Shown: in pieces, positions 5,606-12,268 of the stretch
Layout of the letters: the number at the start of each line of letters is the position of its first letter
Numbering within the stretch: the first letter of the stretch is position 1
From: Bacteroidetes bacterium UBA6661
GTDB taxonomy: Bacteria > Bacteroidota > Bacteroidia > AKYH767-A > OLB10
Assembly: GCA_002455375.1 (NCBI GenBank)
Contig: DKKR01000085.1
Coordinates: forward strand, 820-13,087
Direction: 5' to 3'
DNA: 12,268 bases
Program-made: the position numbers and the translations under genes
The notes under the pieces: model-generated
Database searches by the model: none
Told to the model about the DNA's origin: nothing
What the model saw: only the letters and a program-made list of their open reading frames with translations

Positions 5606-5911
5606 ATGAATCAGCGAATCCGAATAAAGCTCAAATCTTACGATTACAACCTCGTTGACAAGTCAGCAGAGAAAATCGTAAAAACCGTTAAGACTACGGG
5701 AGCAGTGATCAGCGGACCCATTCCTCTTCCAACTGAGAAGAAGATATATACAGTACTTCGCTCGCCACACGTAAATAAAAAGGCAAGAGAACAGTTTCAG
5801 TTATGCTCTTATAAACGTTTGTTGGATATATATAGCTCAACCTCCAAAACTGTTGACGCGCTCATGAAACTGGAGTTACCAAGTGGTGTTGAGGTTGAAA
5901 TAAAAGTGTAG
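5606..5911 (+). CDS. rpsJ: 30S ribosomal protein S10 (uS10)
   Basis: S10 is a 30S head protein whose extended loop reaches toward S3 and S14; in E. coli it also acts as NusE in transcription antitermination. The 101 residues carry the family signature, with RIRIKLKSYDYNLVDKSA at the start and SGPIPLPTEKKIYTVLRSPH (36-55) covering the loop. In many bacteria rpsJ begins its own operon with a leader controlled by L4. Here it starts only 35 nt after fusA, with an A/T-only spacer and no room for such a leader, so it should be transcribed by read-through. rplC follows after 23 nt. Confidence 0.98.
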   Translation: MNQRIRIKLKSYDYNLVDKSAEKIVKTVKTTGAVISGPIPLPTEKKIYTVLRSPHVNKKAREQFQLCSYKRLLDIYSSTSKTVDALMKLELPSGVEVEIKV

Positions 5912-5934
5912 TTAAACCCTTAAAGTAAAGAACA

Positions 5935-6552
5935 ATGTCCGGAATAATAGGAAAGAAAATAGGAATGACCAGCATGTTTAATGCTGAGGGTAAAAACATT
6001 GCTTGCACAGTAATTGAAGCAGGACCATGTGTTGTAACCCAGGTTAAATCAGTAGCAACCGATGGCTATGATGCCGTTCAGTTAGCTTTTGATGACAAAA
6101 AAGAAAAGCATACAACAAAAGCGTTGCAAGGCCATTTTAAAAAATCAAACAGCTCATTTAAGCGTAAGGTAGTAGAGTTTAAAGGCTTTACTACTGAGGT
6201 AAAACTTGGCGATGTTATCAAAGTTGATATCTGTCCCGAAGGCGAATTTTGTGATGTTGTTGGAACCTCAAAGGGTAAAGGCTTTCAGGGTGTTATTAAG
6301 CGACACAACTTTGCCGGTGTTGGAGGTGCAACTCACGGTCAGCACAACAGATTGAGAGCCCCCGGTTCTATGGGTGCATCATCTTTTCCATCACGAGTAC
6401 TTCCGGGAAAAAGATTGACAGGTCACATGGGCGATGAGCAGGTAAAGATTCAGAATCTGCAAATCTTAAAAGTTATGCCTGAGCACAACATCTTAATCAT
6501 AAAAGGCGCTGTACCAGGTGCTAAAGGTTCATATATTAAAGTAGAATTTTAA
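5935..6552 (+). CDS. rplC: 50S ribosomal protein L3 (uL3)
   Basis: L3 is an early-assembly 50S protein whose extended loop reaches near the peptidyl-transferase centre. The 205 residues start MSGIIGKKIGMTSMF, typical for the family, and include GTSKGKGFQGVIKRHNFAG and RAPGSMGASSFPSRVLPGK. The last segment corresponds to the loop around E. coli Gln150, which PrmB methylates; here that glutamine is replaced by the GASS stretch, so that modification should not occur. The end (GAVPGAKGSYIKVEF) is complete. rplD starts 5 nt later, so the two are probably translationally coupled. Confidence 0.97.
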   Translation: MSGIIGKKIGMTSMFNAEGKNIACTVIEAGPCVVTQVKSVATDGYDAVQLAFDDKKEKHTTKALQGHFKKSNSSFKRKVVEFKGFTTEVKLGDVIKVDICPEGEFCDVVGTSKGKGFQGVIKRHNFAGVGGATHGQHNRLRAPGSMGASSFPSRVLPGKRLTGHMGDEQVKIQNLQILKVMPEHNILIIKGAVPGAKGSYIKVEF

Positions 6553-6557
6553 GCGAA

Positions 6558-7187
6558 ATGGAATTAGAAATTAAACAAAGAAACGGTCAGGCTACTGGAA
6601 GAAAAGTAACGCTTAACAGCGAAATCTTTGCTGCCACACCAAATGACCATGCAATATGGCTTGATGTAAAAAGCATTATGGCTAACGCACGTCAGGGTAC
6701 ACATAAGTCAAAGCAACGAAACGAAGTTTCAGGAACAACTAAGAAGTTGAAACGTCAGAAAGGAACCGGTGGTGCACGTGCTGGAAGTATGAAATCGCCA
6801 CTTTTCGTTGGTGGAGGTCGTGTTTTCGGTCCTCAGCCACGCGATTACTCATTCAAGCTGAATAAGAAAGTTAAACGACTTGCTCGTATATCTGCTCTTA
6901 GCTATAAGGCAAAAGACAACAATATTACCATCGTTGAGAATGTGACAATGGAAGCTCCAAAAACCAGTGAAGTGGTAAACATTTTGAAGCAATTGGAACT
7001 TGCTAATAAAAAAGTTTTAGTGGTTACCGGAGATACCAATAAAAATTTATTTTTGTCCTCCCGAAATTTGCAACGCAGCAAAGTATTAAGTGCTTCAGAA
7101 ATAAACACTTACGATATTCTAAATGCGCAAAATTTGGTGTTGGAAGAAGGCGCTTTGCCGGTAATTGAAAAAATATTAAACAAATGA
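6558..7187 (+). CDS. rplD: 50S ribosomal protein L4 (uL4)
   Basis: L4 binds domain I of 23S rRNA, and its long internal loop forms the tunnel constriction with L22. The 209 residues contain the loop (about 50-100) with RQGTHKSKQRNEVSG, RQKGTGGARAGSMKSP and GGGRVFGPQPRDYSF, where macrolide-resistance changes usually occur; nothing abnormal is seen. The C-terminal alpha/beta domain (KKVLVVTGDT to PVIEKILNK) is complete. In E. coli L4 represses its own operon through the S10 leader; no such leader is visible here. The stop overlaps the rplW start in an ATGA (7184-7187). Confidence 0.97.
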   Translation: MELEIKQRNGQATGRKVTLNSEIFAATPNDHAIWLDVKSIMANARQGTHKSKQRNEVSGTTKKLKRQKGTGGARAGSMKSPLFVGGGRVFGPQPRDYSFKLNKKVKRLARISALSYKAKDNNITIVENVTMEAPKTSEVVNILKQLELANKKVLVVTGDTNKNLFLSSRNLQRSKVLSASEINTYDILNAQNLVLEEGALPVIEKILNK

Positions 7188-7474
7188 GCATCTTAAAGAA
7201 GCCAGTTATTACTGAAAAAATGACGCAGAAGTCCGAGAAACTCGGGCAATATGCGTTTATCGTAGATAAAAACGCAAACAAAATTGAAATCAAAGCTGCT
7301 ATCGAGAAGCTTTATAATGTCAATGTTGTGAGTGTAAATACAGTTAATAATGCTGTAAAATCAAAAACACGTTTCACCAAAGCAGGTATTCTGCAAGGTA
7401 AAAAAGGTGGGCAAAAGAAAGCTTACGTAACTGTAGCTAAGGGCGAAACAATTGATTTTTACGCAAGCATATAA
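7184..7474 (+). CDS. rplW: 50S ribosomal protein L23 (uL23)
   Basis: L23 lies at the tunnel exit and is the docking site for trigger factor and SRP. The 96 residues show the family N-terminus ILKKPVITEKM, the helix KIEIKAAIEKLYNVNVVSVNT (residues 34-54) and the hairpin region NAVKSKTRFTKAGILQGKKGGQ before the terminal strand KAYVTVAKGETIDFY. ATG 7184 overlaps the rplD stop by 4 nt, so translation is probably coupled. The gap to rplB is 10 nt. Length is normal. Confidence 0.97.
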   Translation: MSILKKPVITEKMTQKSEKLGQYAFIVDKNANKIEIKAAIEKLYNVNVVSVNTVNNAVKSKTRFTKAGILQGKKGGQKKAYVTVAKGETIDFYASI

Positions 7475-7484
7475 AAATTGAAAA

Positions 7485-8309
7485 ATGGCAATCAAGAAAT
7501 TTAATCCGATTACTCCAGGTCAGCGCTTTTTAATTGCGCCAGATTATTCTAATATAACAACTAACGAACCTGAAAAAGCTTTGACAGAGCGTATCAATCG
7601 CAAAGGTGGAAGAAATAATTCAGGTAAAATGACCATGCGCTATATTGGAGGAGGTCACCGTAAGTTATATAGAATAATTGACTTCAAGCGTAATAAAGAC
7701 GGTGTTCCCGGTAAAGTAGCAACTATTGAGTACGATCCTAACCGCACTGCACGTATTGCATTAGTTCATTATGCTGATGGTGAAAAAAGATATATTCTTG
7801 CTCCTGCAGGATTGACCGTTGGTCAGGCTATTCTTTCAGGAGATAAAGCAACACCTGAAGTAGGTAATGCTATGATGTTGAAAGACATGCCATTAGGCAC
7901 AATAGTTCATAATATAGAATTGCGTCCGGGTCAGGGAGGAAAAATGGCAAGAAGTGCCGGATCTTATGCACAGTTAACAGCTCGTGATGGAAAGTATGCA
8001 ATCCTGAAGATGCCTTCCGGTGAAACAAGAATGGTGCTTTCAACCTGTGTTGCAACTATTGGTTCTGTTTCAAATTCAGACCATAATAAAGAAAGTGCAG
8101 GAAAGGCAGGCCGCAACCGCTGGAAAGGCAGAAGACCAAGAGTGCGTGGTGTAGCAATGAACCCTGTTGATCACCCAATGGGTGGTGGCGAAGGTCGTGC
8201 TTCAGGAGGTCATCCACGTTCACGCAAAGGTTTGTTAGCTAAAGGAAAGAAAACCCGTAAGCTGAAAAATCAAAGCAATAAACATATCATAGAAAGAAGA
8301 AAGAAATAA
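7485..8309 (+). CDS. rplB: 50S ribosomal protein L2 (uL2)
   Basis: L2 is one of the most conserved 50S proteins; it binds domain IV of 23S rRNA, supports subunit association and is needed for peptidyl-transferase assembly. The 274 residues carry the N-terminal OB-like and SH3-like domains (GRNNSGKMTMRYIGGGHRK; ALVHYADGEKRYILAP) and the C-terminal motif RGVAMNPVDHPMGGGEGR. The residue after DHP is Met here, where E. coli has His; I know DHPMGGGEGR as the common Bacteroidota form. The basic end (KHIIERRKK) is complete. A 46-nt A/T-rich gap, the second longest in the operon, precedes rpsS and shows no promoter or hairpin. Confidence 0.98.
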   Translation: MAIKKFNPITPGQRFLIAPDYSNITTNEPEKALTERINRKGGRNNSGKMTMRYIGGGHRKLYRIIDFKRNKDGVPGKVATIEYDPNRTARIALVHYADGEKRYILAPAGLTVGQAILSGDKATPEVGNAMMLKDMPLGTIVHNIELRPGQGGKMARSAGSYAQLTARDGKYAILKMPSGETRMVLSTCVATIGSVSNSDHNKESAGKAGRNRWKGRRPRVRGVAMNPVDHPMGGGEGRASGGHPRSRKGLLAKGKKTRKLKNQSNKHIIERRKK

Positions 8310-8355
8310 TTCTCCATAATTAAATAATACGCTTCAAGCTAATAATAAAATATAA

Positions 8356-8628
8356 ATGAGTCGTTCACTAAAAAAAGGCCCCTTCATTGATCCTAAACTG
8401 GAAGGAAAAGTTGCGTCAATGAGTGAGGGTAAAAAGAAGACGGTAATCAAAACATGGAGCAGACGCTCTTTGATATCACCCGATTTTGTTGGACATACAT
8501 TTGCAGTTCACAATGGTAATAAGTTTATCCCTGTATATGTAACAGAAAATATGGTTGGACACAAATTAGGCGAATTTGCACCAACCCGTACTTTCAGAGG
8601 CCATGCAGGTAATAAAGATAAGAAATAA
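8356..8628 (+). CDS. rpsS: 30S ribosomal protein S19 (uS19)
   Basis: S19 is a head protein of the 30S subunit that forms a complex with S13 and contacts the 50S subunit. The 90 residues match the family throughout: MSRSLKKGPFID, TWSRRSLISPDFVGHTFAVH, and the C-terminal signature MVGHKLGEFAPTRTFRGHAG. The stop TAA (8626-8628) shares its last base with the start of rplV, so the pair should be translationally coupled. Confidence 0.98.
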   Translation: MSRSLKKGPFIDPKLEGKVASMSEGKKKTVIKTWSRRSLISPDFVGHTFAVHNGNKFIPVYVTENMVGHKLGEFAPTRTFRGHAGNKDKK

Positions 8629-9068
8629 TGGGAGCAAGAAAGAAAATAGCGGCAGATGCCCGCAAAGAAGAAATGAAAACAACCTACATTGCCAGGTTGA
8701 ATAATTGTCCTACCTCTCCTAGAAAAATGAGACTGGTAGCTGACATGATCAGAGGTAAGAAAGTTGATCTTGCTTTGGGATTGCTTAAATTCAGTAAGAA
8801 AGAAGCTGCCGGCAACATGTATAAATTGTTGTTATCAGCAATCAATAACTGGCAGGCAAAAAACGAAGGTGTTCGCATCGAAGATCAGCCATTAGTTGTA
8901 TCAAAAGTTTATGTGGACAGCGCTCGTCAGCTTAAAAGATTGCGACCTGCACCACAAGGTAGAGGTTACAGAATTCGTAAGCGTTCAAACCACGTTACCT
9001 TATTCGTTGACACTGTCAATAAAAAAGTAGAAAATACACAACAAGTAACTGAAAATACAGAAGCATAA
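8628..9068 (+). CDS. rplV: 50S ribosomal protein L22 (uL22)
   Basis: L22 spans the 50S subunit and its beta-hairpin lines the exit tunnel opposite L4. The protein is 146 residues against about 110 in E. coli: roughly 16 extra residues come before TTYIARLNNCPTSPRKMR and a polar tail (VENTQQVTENTEA) follows the core. The hairpin RLRPAPQGRGYRIRKRSNHV contains no unusual insertion. The ATG at 8628 overlaps the rpsS stop, which supports the longer N-terminus; starting at Met16 (ATG 8673) is possible but would leave a 44-nt gap. rpsC starts directly after the stop (TAAATG). Confidence 0.96.
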   Translation: MGARKKIAADARKEEMKTTYIARLNNCPTSPRKMRLVADMIRGKKVDLALGLLKFSKKEAAGNMYKLLLSAINNWQAKNEGVRIEDQPLVVSKVYVDSARQLKRLRPAPQGRGYRIRKRSNHVTLFVDTVNKKVENTQQVTENTEA

Positions 9069-9833
9069 ATGGGACAAAAAGCACACCCGATAGGAAATAG
9101 ACTGGGAATCATCCGTGGATGGGACTCAAACTGGTATGGTGGAAAGAACTACTCTGACCGTTTAGTTGAGGACGAAAAAATCCGTAACTATCTGCATGCA
9201 CGTTTGGCAAAAGGTGGAGTTGCCCGTATTATTATTGAGCGCACACTAAAACTTATTACTGCAACTATTCATACTGCACGTCCGGGTATCGTTATCGGTA
9301 AAGGTGGATCAGAGGTAGATAAGCTTAAAGAAGAAATTAAGAAGATTACCAAGAAAGAAGTACAGATAAATATTTTCGAAATCAAGCGTCCTGAACTTGA
9401 TGCACAGTTAGTTGCAGATGGCGTTGCCAAACAGATAGAAGCCCGTATTTCATACAGAAGAGCTATTAAAATGGCTATCGCTTCAAGCATGCGTATGGGT
9501 GCAGAAGGTATTAAGATTATGTGTGCAGGCCGTATCGGTGGTGCTGAGATGGCTCGTACAGAACAGTACAAAGATGGACGTATTCCATTACACACATTCC
9601 GTGCTGATATTGATTTTGCCATTGCAGATGCACAGACATCTTATGGAAAAATAGGGGTAAAAGTTTGGATTTGTAAAGGTGAAGTTTTTGGTAAAAGAGA
9701 CCTTTCGCCTAATGTTGGAATGAACTCAACACCTAAACAAAATGCAGGTGGCGAAAGAAGACAGGAAAGAGAACGTGGCGGTAATGAACGTGGCGGCAGA
9801 AGAGGCGGACGTCCAAGAGGAGAGAAGAAATAA
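9069..9833 (+). CDS. rpsC: 30S ribosomal protein S3 (uS3)
   Basis: S3 forms part of the mRNA entry channel and, with S4, has helicase activity during translation. The 254 residues start MGQKAHPIGNRLGIIRGWDSNW. A type II KH domain follows, with VIGKGGSEVDKL at about 75-86, then the C-terminal domain with GRIGGAEMARTEQYKDGRIPLHTFRADIDF. From about residue 214 there is a disordered tail rich in Arg and Gly (ERGGNERGGRRGGRPRG), making the protein about 20 residues longer than E. coli S3. The tail is probably rRNA- or mRNA-contacting; that is inference. The gap to rplP is 31 nt. Confidence 0.97.
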   Translation: MGQKAHPIGNRLGIIRGWDSNWYGGKNYSDRLVEDEKIRNYLHARLAKGGVARIIIERTLKLITATIHTARPGIVIGKGGSEVDKLKEEIKKITKKEVQINIFEIKRPELDAQLVADGVAKQIEARISYRRAIKMAIASSMRMGAEGIKIMCAGRIGGAEMARTEQYKDGRIPLHTFRADIDFAIADAQTSYGKIGVKVWICKGEVFGKRDLSPNVGMNSTPKQNAGGERRQERERGGNERGGRRGGRPRGEKK

Positions 9834-9864
9834 TTATTAAAAAAAGAATTAAGGTTAATTAGCA

Positions 9865-10287
9865 ATGTTACAACCGAAAAAGACAAAATTCAGAAAGCAG
9901 CAAAAGATGCGCAACCGTGGTAATGCTACCCGCGGATCGCAGATTGCCTTCGGATCATTTGGAATTAAATCACTGGAAAATGCACAACTTACTTCACGTC
10001 AGATAGAAGCAGCCCGTGTTGCCCTTACCCGTTTTATGAAGCGTGAAGGACAAACCTGGATACGTATTTTCCCGGACAAGCCTGTTACACGTAAGCCTGC
10101 TGAGGTTCGTATGGGTAAAGGTAAAGGAGCACCGGAATATTGGATAGCCCAAGTAAAACCTGGAACCATGCTTTTTGAAGCAGATGGTGTGTCTGTAGAA
10201 ACAGCAAAAGAAGCAATGCGTTTGGCAGCACAAAAATTACCGGTTATAACCAAGTTTGTTATTCGCAGAGATTATTCAGCTGCTTAA
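9865..10287 (+). CDS. rplP: 50S ribosomal protein L16 (uL16)
   Basis: L16 organises the A-site tRNA binding region of the 50S subunit and is a late-assembly protein. The 140 residues start MLQPKKTKFRKQQKMRNRGN and contain ARVALTRFMKREGQTWIRIF and KPAEVRMGKGKGAPEYW. R82 in VRMGKGKG matches the arginine hydroxylated by RoxA/YcfD in E. coli; whether that enzyme exists here cannot be seen. A weak purine run (AAGG) precedes ATG 9865 by about 10 nt. rpmC follows after 19 nt. Confidence 0.97.
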   Translation: MLQPKKTKFRKQQKMRNRGNATRGSQIAFGSFGIKSLENAQLTSRQIEAARVALTRFMKREGQTWIRIFPDKPVTRKPAEVRMGKGKGAPEYWIAQVKPGTMLFEADGVSVETAKEAMRLAAQKLPVITKFVIRRDYSAA

Positions 10288-10306
10288 TATTAAAATTTGA
10301 AAAACG

Positions 10307-10507
10307 ATGAAACAGTCAATAGTTAGAGATTTAACAACAGAAGAAGTAAAAGCTCGCATTAAGGAAGAAGCGGATAATTTACAGAAACATAAAATGCAGC
10401 ATGCCGTTTCTCCAATGGATAATCCGATGAAAATCCGCAGCACTCGCAAACTTATTGCAAGGCTGAAAACAGAGTTAAACAAAAGAATGTCACAAACATC
10501 AAAATAA
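10307..10507 (+). CDS. rpmC: 50S ribosomal protein L29 (uL29)
   Basis: L29 is a small helical-hairpin protein next to L23 at the tunnel exit. Its 66 residues give two helices, DLTTEEVKARIKEEADNLQK and the basic MKIRSTRKLIARLKTELNKR, joined by a turn with HAVSPMDNP, as usual for the family. The position between rplP and rpsQ is the conserved one. The gap to rpsQ is 8 nt. Confidence 0.96.
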   Translation: MKQSIVRDLTTEEVKARIKEEADNLQKHKMQHAVSPMDNPMKIRSTRKLIARLKTELNKRMSQTSK

Positions 10508-10515
10508 ATTATTCA

Positions 10516-10776
10516 ATGAGTACTGAAAGAGCATTACGCAAAACAAAAATAGGTGTGGTTACCAGCATTAAAATGCAAAAGACTGTTGTTGTGGCTGAAG
10601 AAAAGAAGTTTAAACATCCGATGTACGGAAAGTTTATCAATAAGACTAAAAAGTTTCATGTACATGATGAAGCTAATGCCTGTGGTAGTGGCGACCGTGT
10701 TTTGATTATGGAAACCAGACCCATCAGCAAAACAAAACGTTGGAGATTAGTTGAAATTCTTGAAAAAGCAAAATAA
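10516..10776 (+). CDS. rpsQ: 30S ribosomal protein S17 (uS17)
   Basis: S17 is a primary 16S rRNA-binding protein with an OB fold. The 86 residues show the family pattern RKTKIGVVTSIKMQKTVVVA, then KHPMYGKFINKTKKFHVHDE and the signature GDRVLIMETRPISKTKRWRL. It is the last gene of the classical S10 set. The 51-nt gap to rplN is the longest in the operon and marks the S10/spc junction, but contains no TAnnTTTG element or hairpin, so transcription probably continues. Confidence 0.97.
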   Translation: MSTERALRKTKIGVVTSIKMQKTVVVAEEKKFKHPMYGKFINKTKKFHVHDEANACGSGDRVLIMETRPISKTKRWRLVEILEKAK

Positions 10777-10827
10777 TTAAAATTTCTCGCCAATACTAAA
10801 AGGCAGAATATTGAAAAGAAATAAAAG

Positions 10828-11196
10828 ATGATACAGTCAGAATCAAGATTAACAGTAGCAGATAACAGCGGAGCAAAAGAAGTTTTGTGTATCCGCGTGT
10901 TGGGCGGTACACGCAAAAGATATGCTTCATTGGGAGATAAAATTGTAGTAACCGTAAAGAATGCTTTACCTGCAGGAAATATTAAAAAAGGTGCTGTAAG
11001 CAAAGCTGTGGTTGTAAGAGTAAGCAAGGAAGTAAGACGAAATGACGGATCTTATATCCGTTTCGATGATAATGCAGTAGTGTTACTCAATCAGGCAGAT
11101 GAACTCAGAGGTACACGTATTTTCGGACCTGTAGCCCGTGAACTGCGCGAAAAACAGTTTATGAAAATCGTTTCATTGGCACCTGAAGTAATTTAA
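10828..11196 (+). CDS. rplN: 50S ribosomal protein L14 (uL14)
   Basis: L14 is a beta-barrel protein on the interface side of the 50S subunit, forming an intersubunit bridge and serving as the docking site of the silencing factor RsfS. The 122 residues are the standard length: MIQSESRLTVADNSGAKE, GGTRKRYASLGDKIVVTVK and the C-terminal GTRIFGPVARELREKQFMKI are intact. It is the first gene of the spc set. The gap to rplX is 17 nt. Confidence 0.98.
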   Translation: MIQSESRLTVADNSGAKEVLCIRVLGGTRKRYASLGDKIVVTVKNALPAGNIKKGAVSKAVVVRVSKEVRRNDGSYIRFDDNAVVLLNQADELRGTRIFGPVARELREKQFMKIVSLAPEVI

Positions 11197-11213
11197 TTTT
11201 TAAAATCAGAATC

Positions 11214-11531
11214 ATGTCAAAACTAAAGATAAAAAAAGGCGATATTGTTAAGGTTATTGCCGGTGAGTCAAAAGGAAAGCAAGGCCGTGTACTTGAGGTT
11301 TTCCCTGAAACCAACAGGGCAAGTGTAGAGAATGTAAATATCGTTTCTAAACATACACGCCCAAATGCACAAAATACGCAAGGTGGCATCGTAAAAAAAG
11401 AAGCTCCGGTTAATGTTTCAAACCTCATGCTTATAGATCCTAAATCAGGAAAGCCAACACGTGTAGGTCGTAAAACAGATGAAGGTAAATTAGTTCGTTA
11501 CGCAAAAAAATCAGGGGAGGTAATAAAATAA
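11214..11531 (+). CDS. rplX: 50S ribosomal protein L24 (uL24)
   Basis: L24 is an assembly-initiator protein that binds the 5' domain of 23S rRNA. The 105 residues open with a KOW motif (KGDIVKVIAGESKGKQGRVLE) and continue with NIVSKHTRPNAQNTQGGIVK and SNLMLIDPKSGKPTRVG, as in typical bacterial L24. Its final codons spell GGGGAGG (11514-11520) on the DNA, 10 nt before the rplE start, and its stop shares a base with that start, so rplE translation is probably coupled. Confidence 0.97.
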   Translation: MSKLKIKKGDIVKVIAGESKGKQGRVLEVFPETNRASVENVNIVSKHTRPNAQNTQGGIVKKEAPVNVSNLMLIDPKSGKPTRVGRKTDEGKLVRYAKKSGEVIK

Positions 11532-12088
11532 TGAGTTACACACCGCGCCTAAAAGGCAAGTATAAAAAGGAAATCATCCCAGCACTGAAAAATCATTTTC
11601 AGTATAAGAGTATCATGCAAGTGCCTAAGTTATCAAAAATATGCCTTAGTCAGGGTATTGGCGATGCTGTTAGCGATAAGAAAATTGTTGATGCTTGTGT
11701 AGCAGAAATGACAGCTATAGCAGGACAGAAAGCCGTTGCAACTTATGCTAAGAAAGACATTTCTAACTTTAAAGTAAGAAAAGGTGTTCCTATTGGAGTG
11801 AGAGTGACTTTGCGTGATGAGCAGATGTATGAATTCCTTGATCGTTTGGTTTCTGTATCGCTGCCACGTATCCGTGACTTCAGAGGAATCAACAACAAAG
11901 GTTTTGATGGTAAAGGAAATTATACACTTGGCATTACCGAGCATATCATTTTCCCTGAAATCAACATTGACAAAGTAAGTAAGATTCGTGGAATGGATAT
12001 CACATTTGTAACTACAGCTAAAACAGATAATGAAGCAATGCAGTTACTTAAAGAATTCGGACTACCATTCAGAACCGGTTCTAACTAA
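11531..12088 (+). CDS. rplE: 50S ribosomal protein L5 (uL5)
   Basis: L5 binds 5S rRNA and contacts P-site tRNA from the central protuberance. The 185 residues compare with 179 in E. coli and carry RLKGKYKKEIIPAL near the N-terminus, the core KISNF-type segment KKDISNFKVRKGVPIGVRVTL (residues 75-95), LPRIRDFRGINNKGFDGKGN and TEHIIFPEI, then the C-terminal LLKEFGLPF. The start overlaps the rplX stop by one base (TAATG) and is the only start here preceded by a strong GGAGG at usable distance. rpsN follows after 16 nt. Confidence 0.97.
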   Translation: MSYTPRLKGKYKKEIIPALKNHFQYKSIMQVPKLSKICLSQGIGDAVSDKKIVDACVAEMTAIAGQKAVATYAKKDISNFKVRKGVPIGVRVTLRDEQMYEFLDRLVSVSLPRIRDFRGINNKGFDGKGNYTLGITEHIIFPEINIDKVSKIRGMDITFVTTAKTDNEAMQLLKEFGLPFRTGSN

Positions 12089-12104
12089 AAAATAATTCGA
12101 AAAA

Positions 12105-12268
12105 ATGGCAAAAGAATCAATAAAAGCAAGAAGCAGAAAAAGAGAACAGTTAGTTGAGAAATATGCAGCTAAACGTGCAGCATTGAAAGAAGCTGGCGAT
12201 TATCAGGCATTGGCATTATTGCCTCGTAATTCATCACCTGTTCGTTTACATAACCGATGTATGATTAC
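12105..12268 (+). CDS. rpsN: 30S ribosomal protein S14 (uS14), 3' partial
   Basis: S14 is a late-binding 30S head protein next to S3 and S10. Only 54 codons and two bases are inside the window; translation gives MAKESIKARSRKREQLVEKY to ALALLPRNSSPVRLHNRCMI and then the sequence ends. The spacing between the basic N-terminus and SPVRLHNRC matches the long (about 89-residue) form rather than the short zinc-ribbon form, whose first CxxC would have appeared already. The position after rplE is the conserved spc order. ATG 12105 is 16 nt after the rplE stop in an A-rich context. Confidence 0.95.
   Translation, partial: MAKESIKARSRKREQLVEKYAAKRAALKEAGDYQALALLPRNSSPVRLHNRCMI

Noticed and set aside
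9641..9886. Minus-strand open frame rich in Pro, Leu and Ser opposite the S3 tail
   Set aside because: It is the mirror of the Arg/Gly-rich S3 C-terminus; its composition is explained by that.
10777..10827. Promoter at the S10/spc junction
   Set aside because: The 51-nt gap contains no TAnnTTTG element and no stem, so there is no sequence support for a new start.

Overview
The window comes from a Bacteroidota (Bacteroidetes) chromosome. Three things point there: the gene order runs straight from rpsL-rpsG-fusA into rpsJ with no tuf between; the promoters have the phylum form TTG, about 19 bp, then TAnnTTTG (clearest before rpsL); and nearly all starts sit in A/T-rich sequence without a Shine-Dalgarno motif. 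Protein details such as the DHPMGGGEGR loop of L2 and the long S14 agree. I cannot name a genus.

Positions 1-380 hold no clear gene. A GC-rich, strongly self-complementary stretch lies at about 80-170, followed by a promoter (about 277-308) bracketed by two 18-bp palindromic operator-like repeats (243-260 and 317-334). Positions 381-1772 hold a three-gene module that I read as a toxin-antitoxin-chaperone (TAC) system: a RelE/HigB-like toxin broken by a frameshift (381-864), an Xre-type HTH antitoxin with a long C-terminal tail (857-1315) and a SecB-like chaperone (1317-1772). The genes overlap or nearly touch, so they should be cotranscribed and repressed by the antitoxin. In characterised TAC systems (M. 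tuberculosis HigB1-HigA1-Rv1957) the chaperone binds the antitoxin tail, protecting it so that it can fold and neutralise the toxin. Here the toxin looks dead while the other two genes and the operators look intact.

Positions 1773-2531 are about 760 bp without a convincing gene. They contain a hairpin, a good leftward promoter match antisense to the end of the module, a degraded direct repeat, and the rpsL promoter with a hairpin at the expected 5' end of its leader.

Positions 2532-12268 form one uninterrupted rightward ribosomal superoperon: rpsL, rpsG, fusA, rpsJ, rplC, rplD, rplW, rplB, rpsS, rplV, rpsC, rplP, rpmC, rpsQ, rplN, rplX, rplE and the start of rpsN, cut by the window edge. These encode 30S and 50S proteins and the translocase EF-G. 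All complete genes have normal lengths and intact hallmark motifs. Intergenic gaps are 0-51 nt with three overlaps, and I see no internal promoter or terminator, so str, S10 and spc appear to be one transcription unit.
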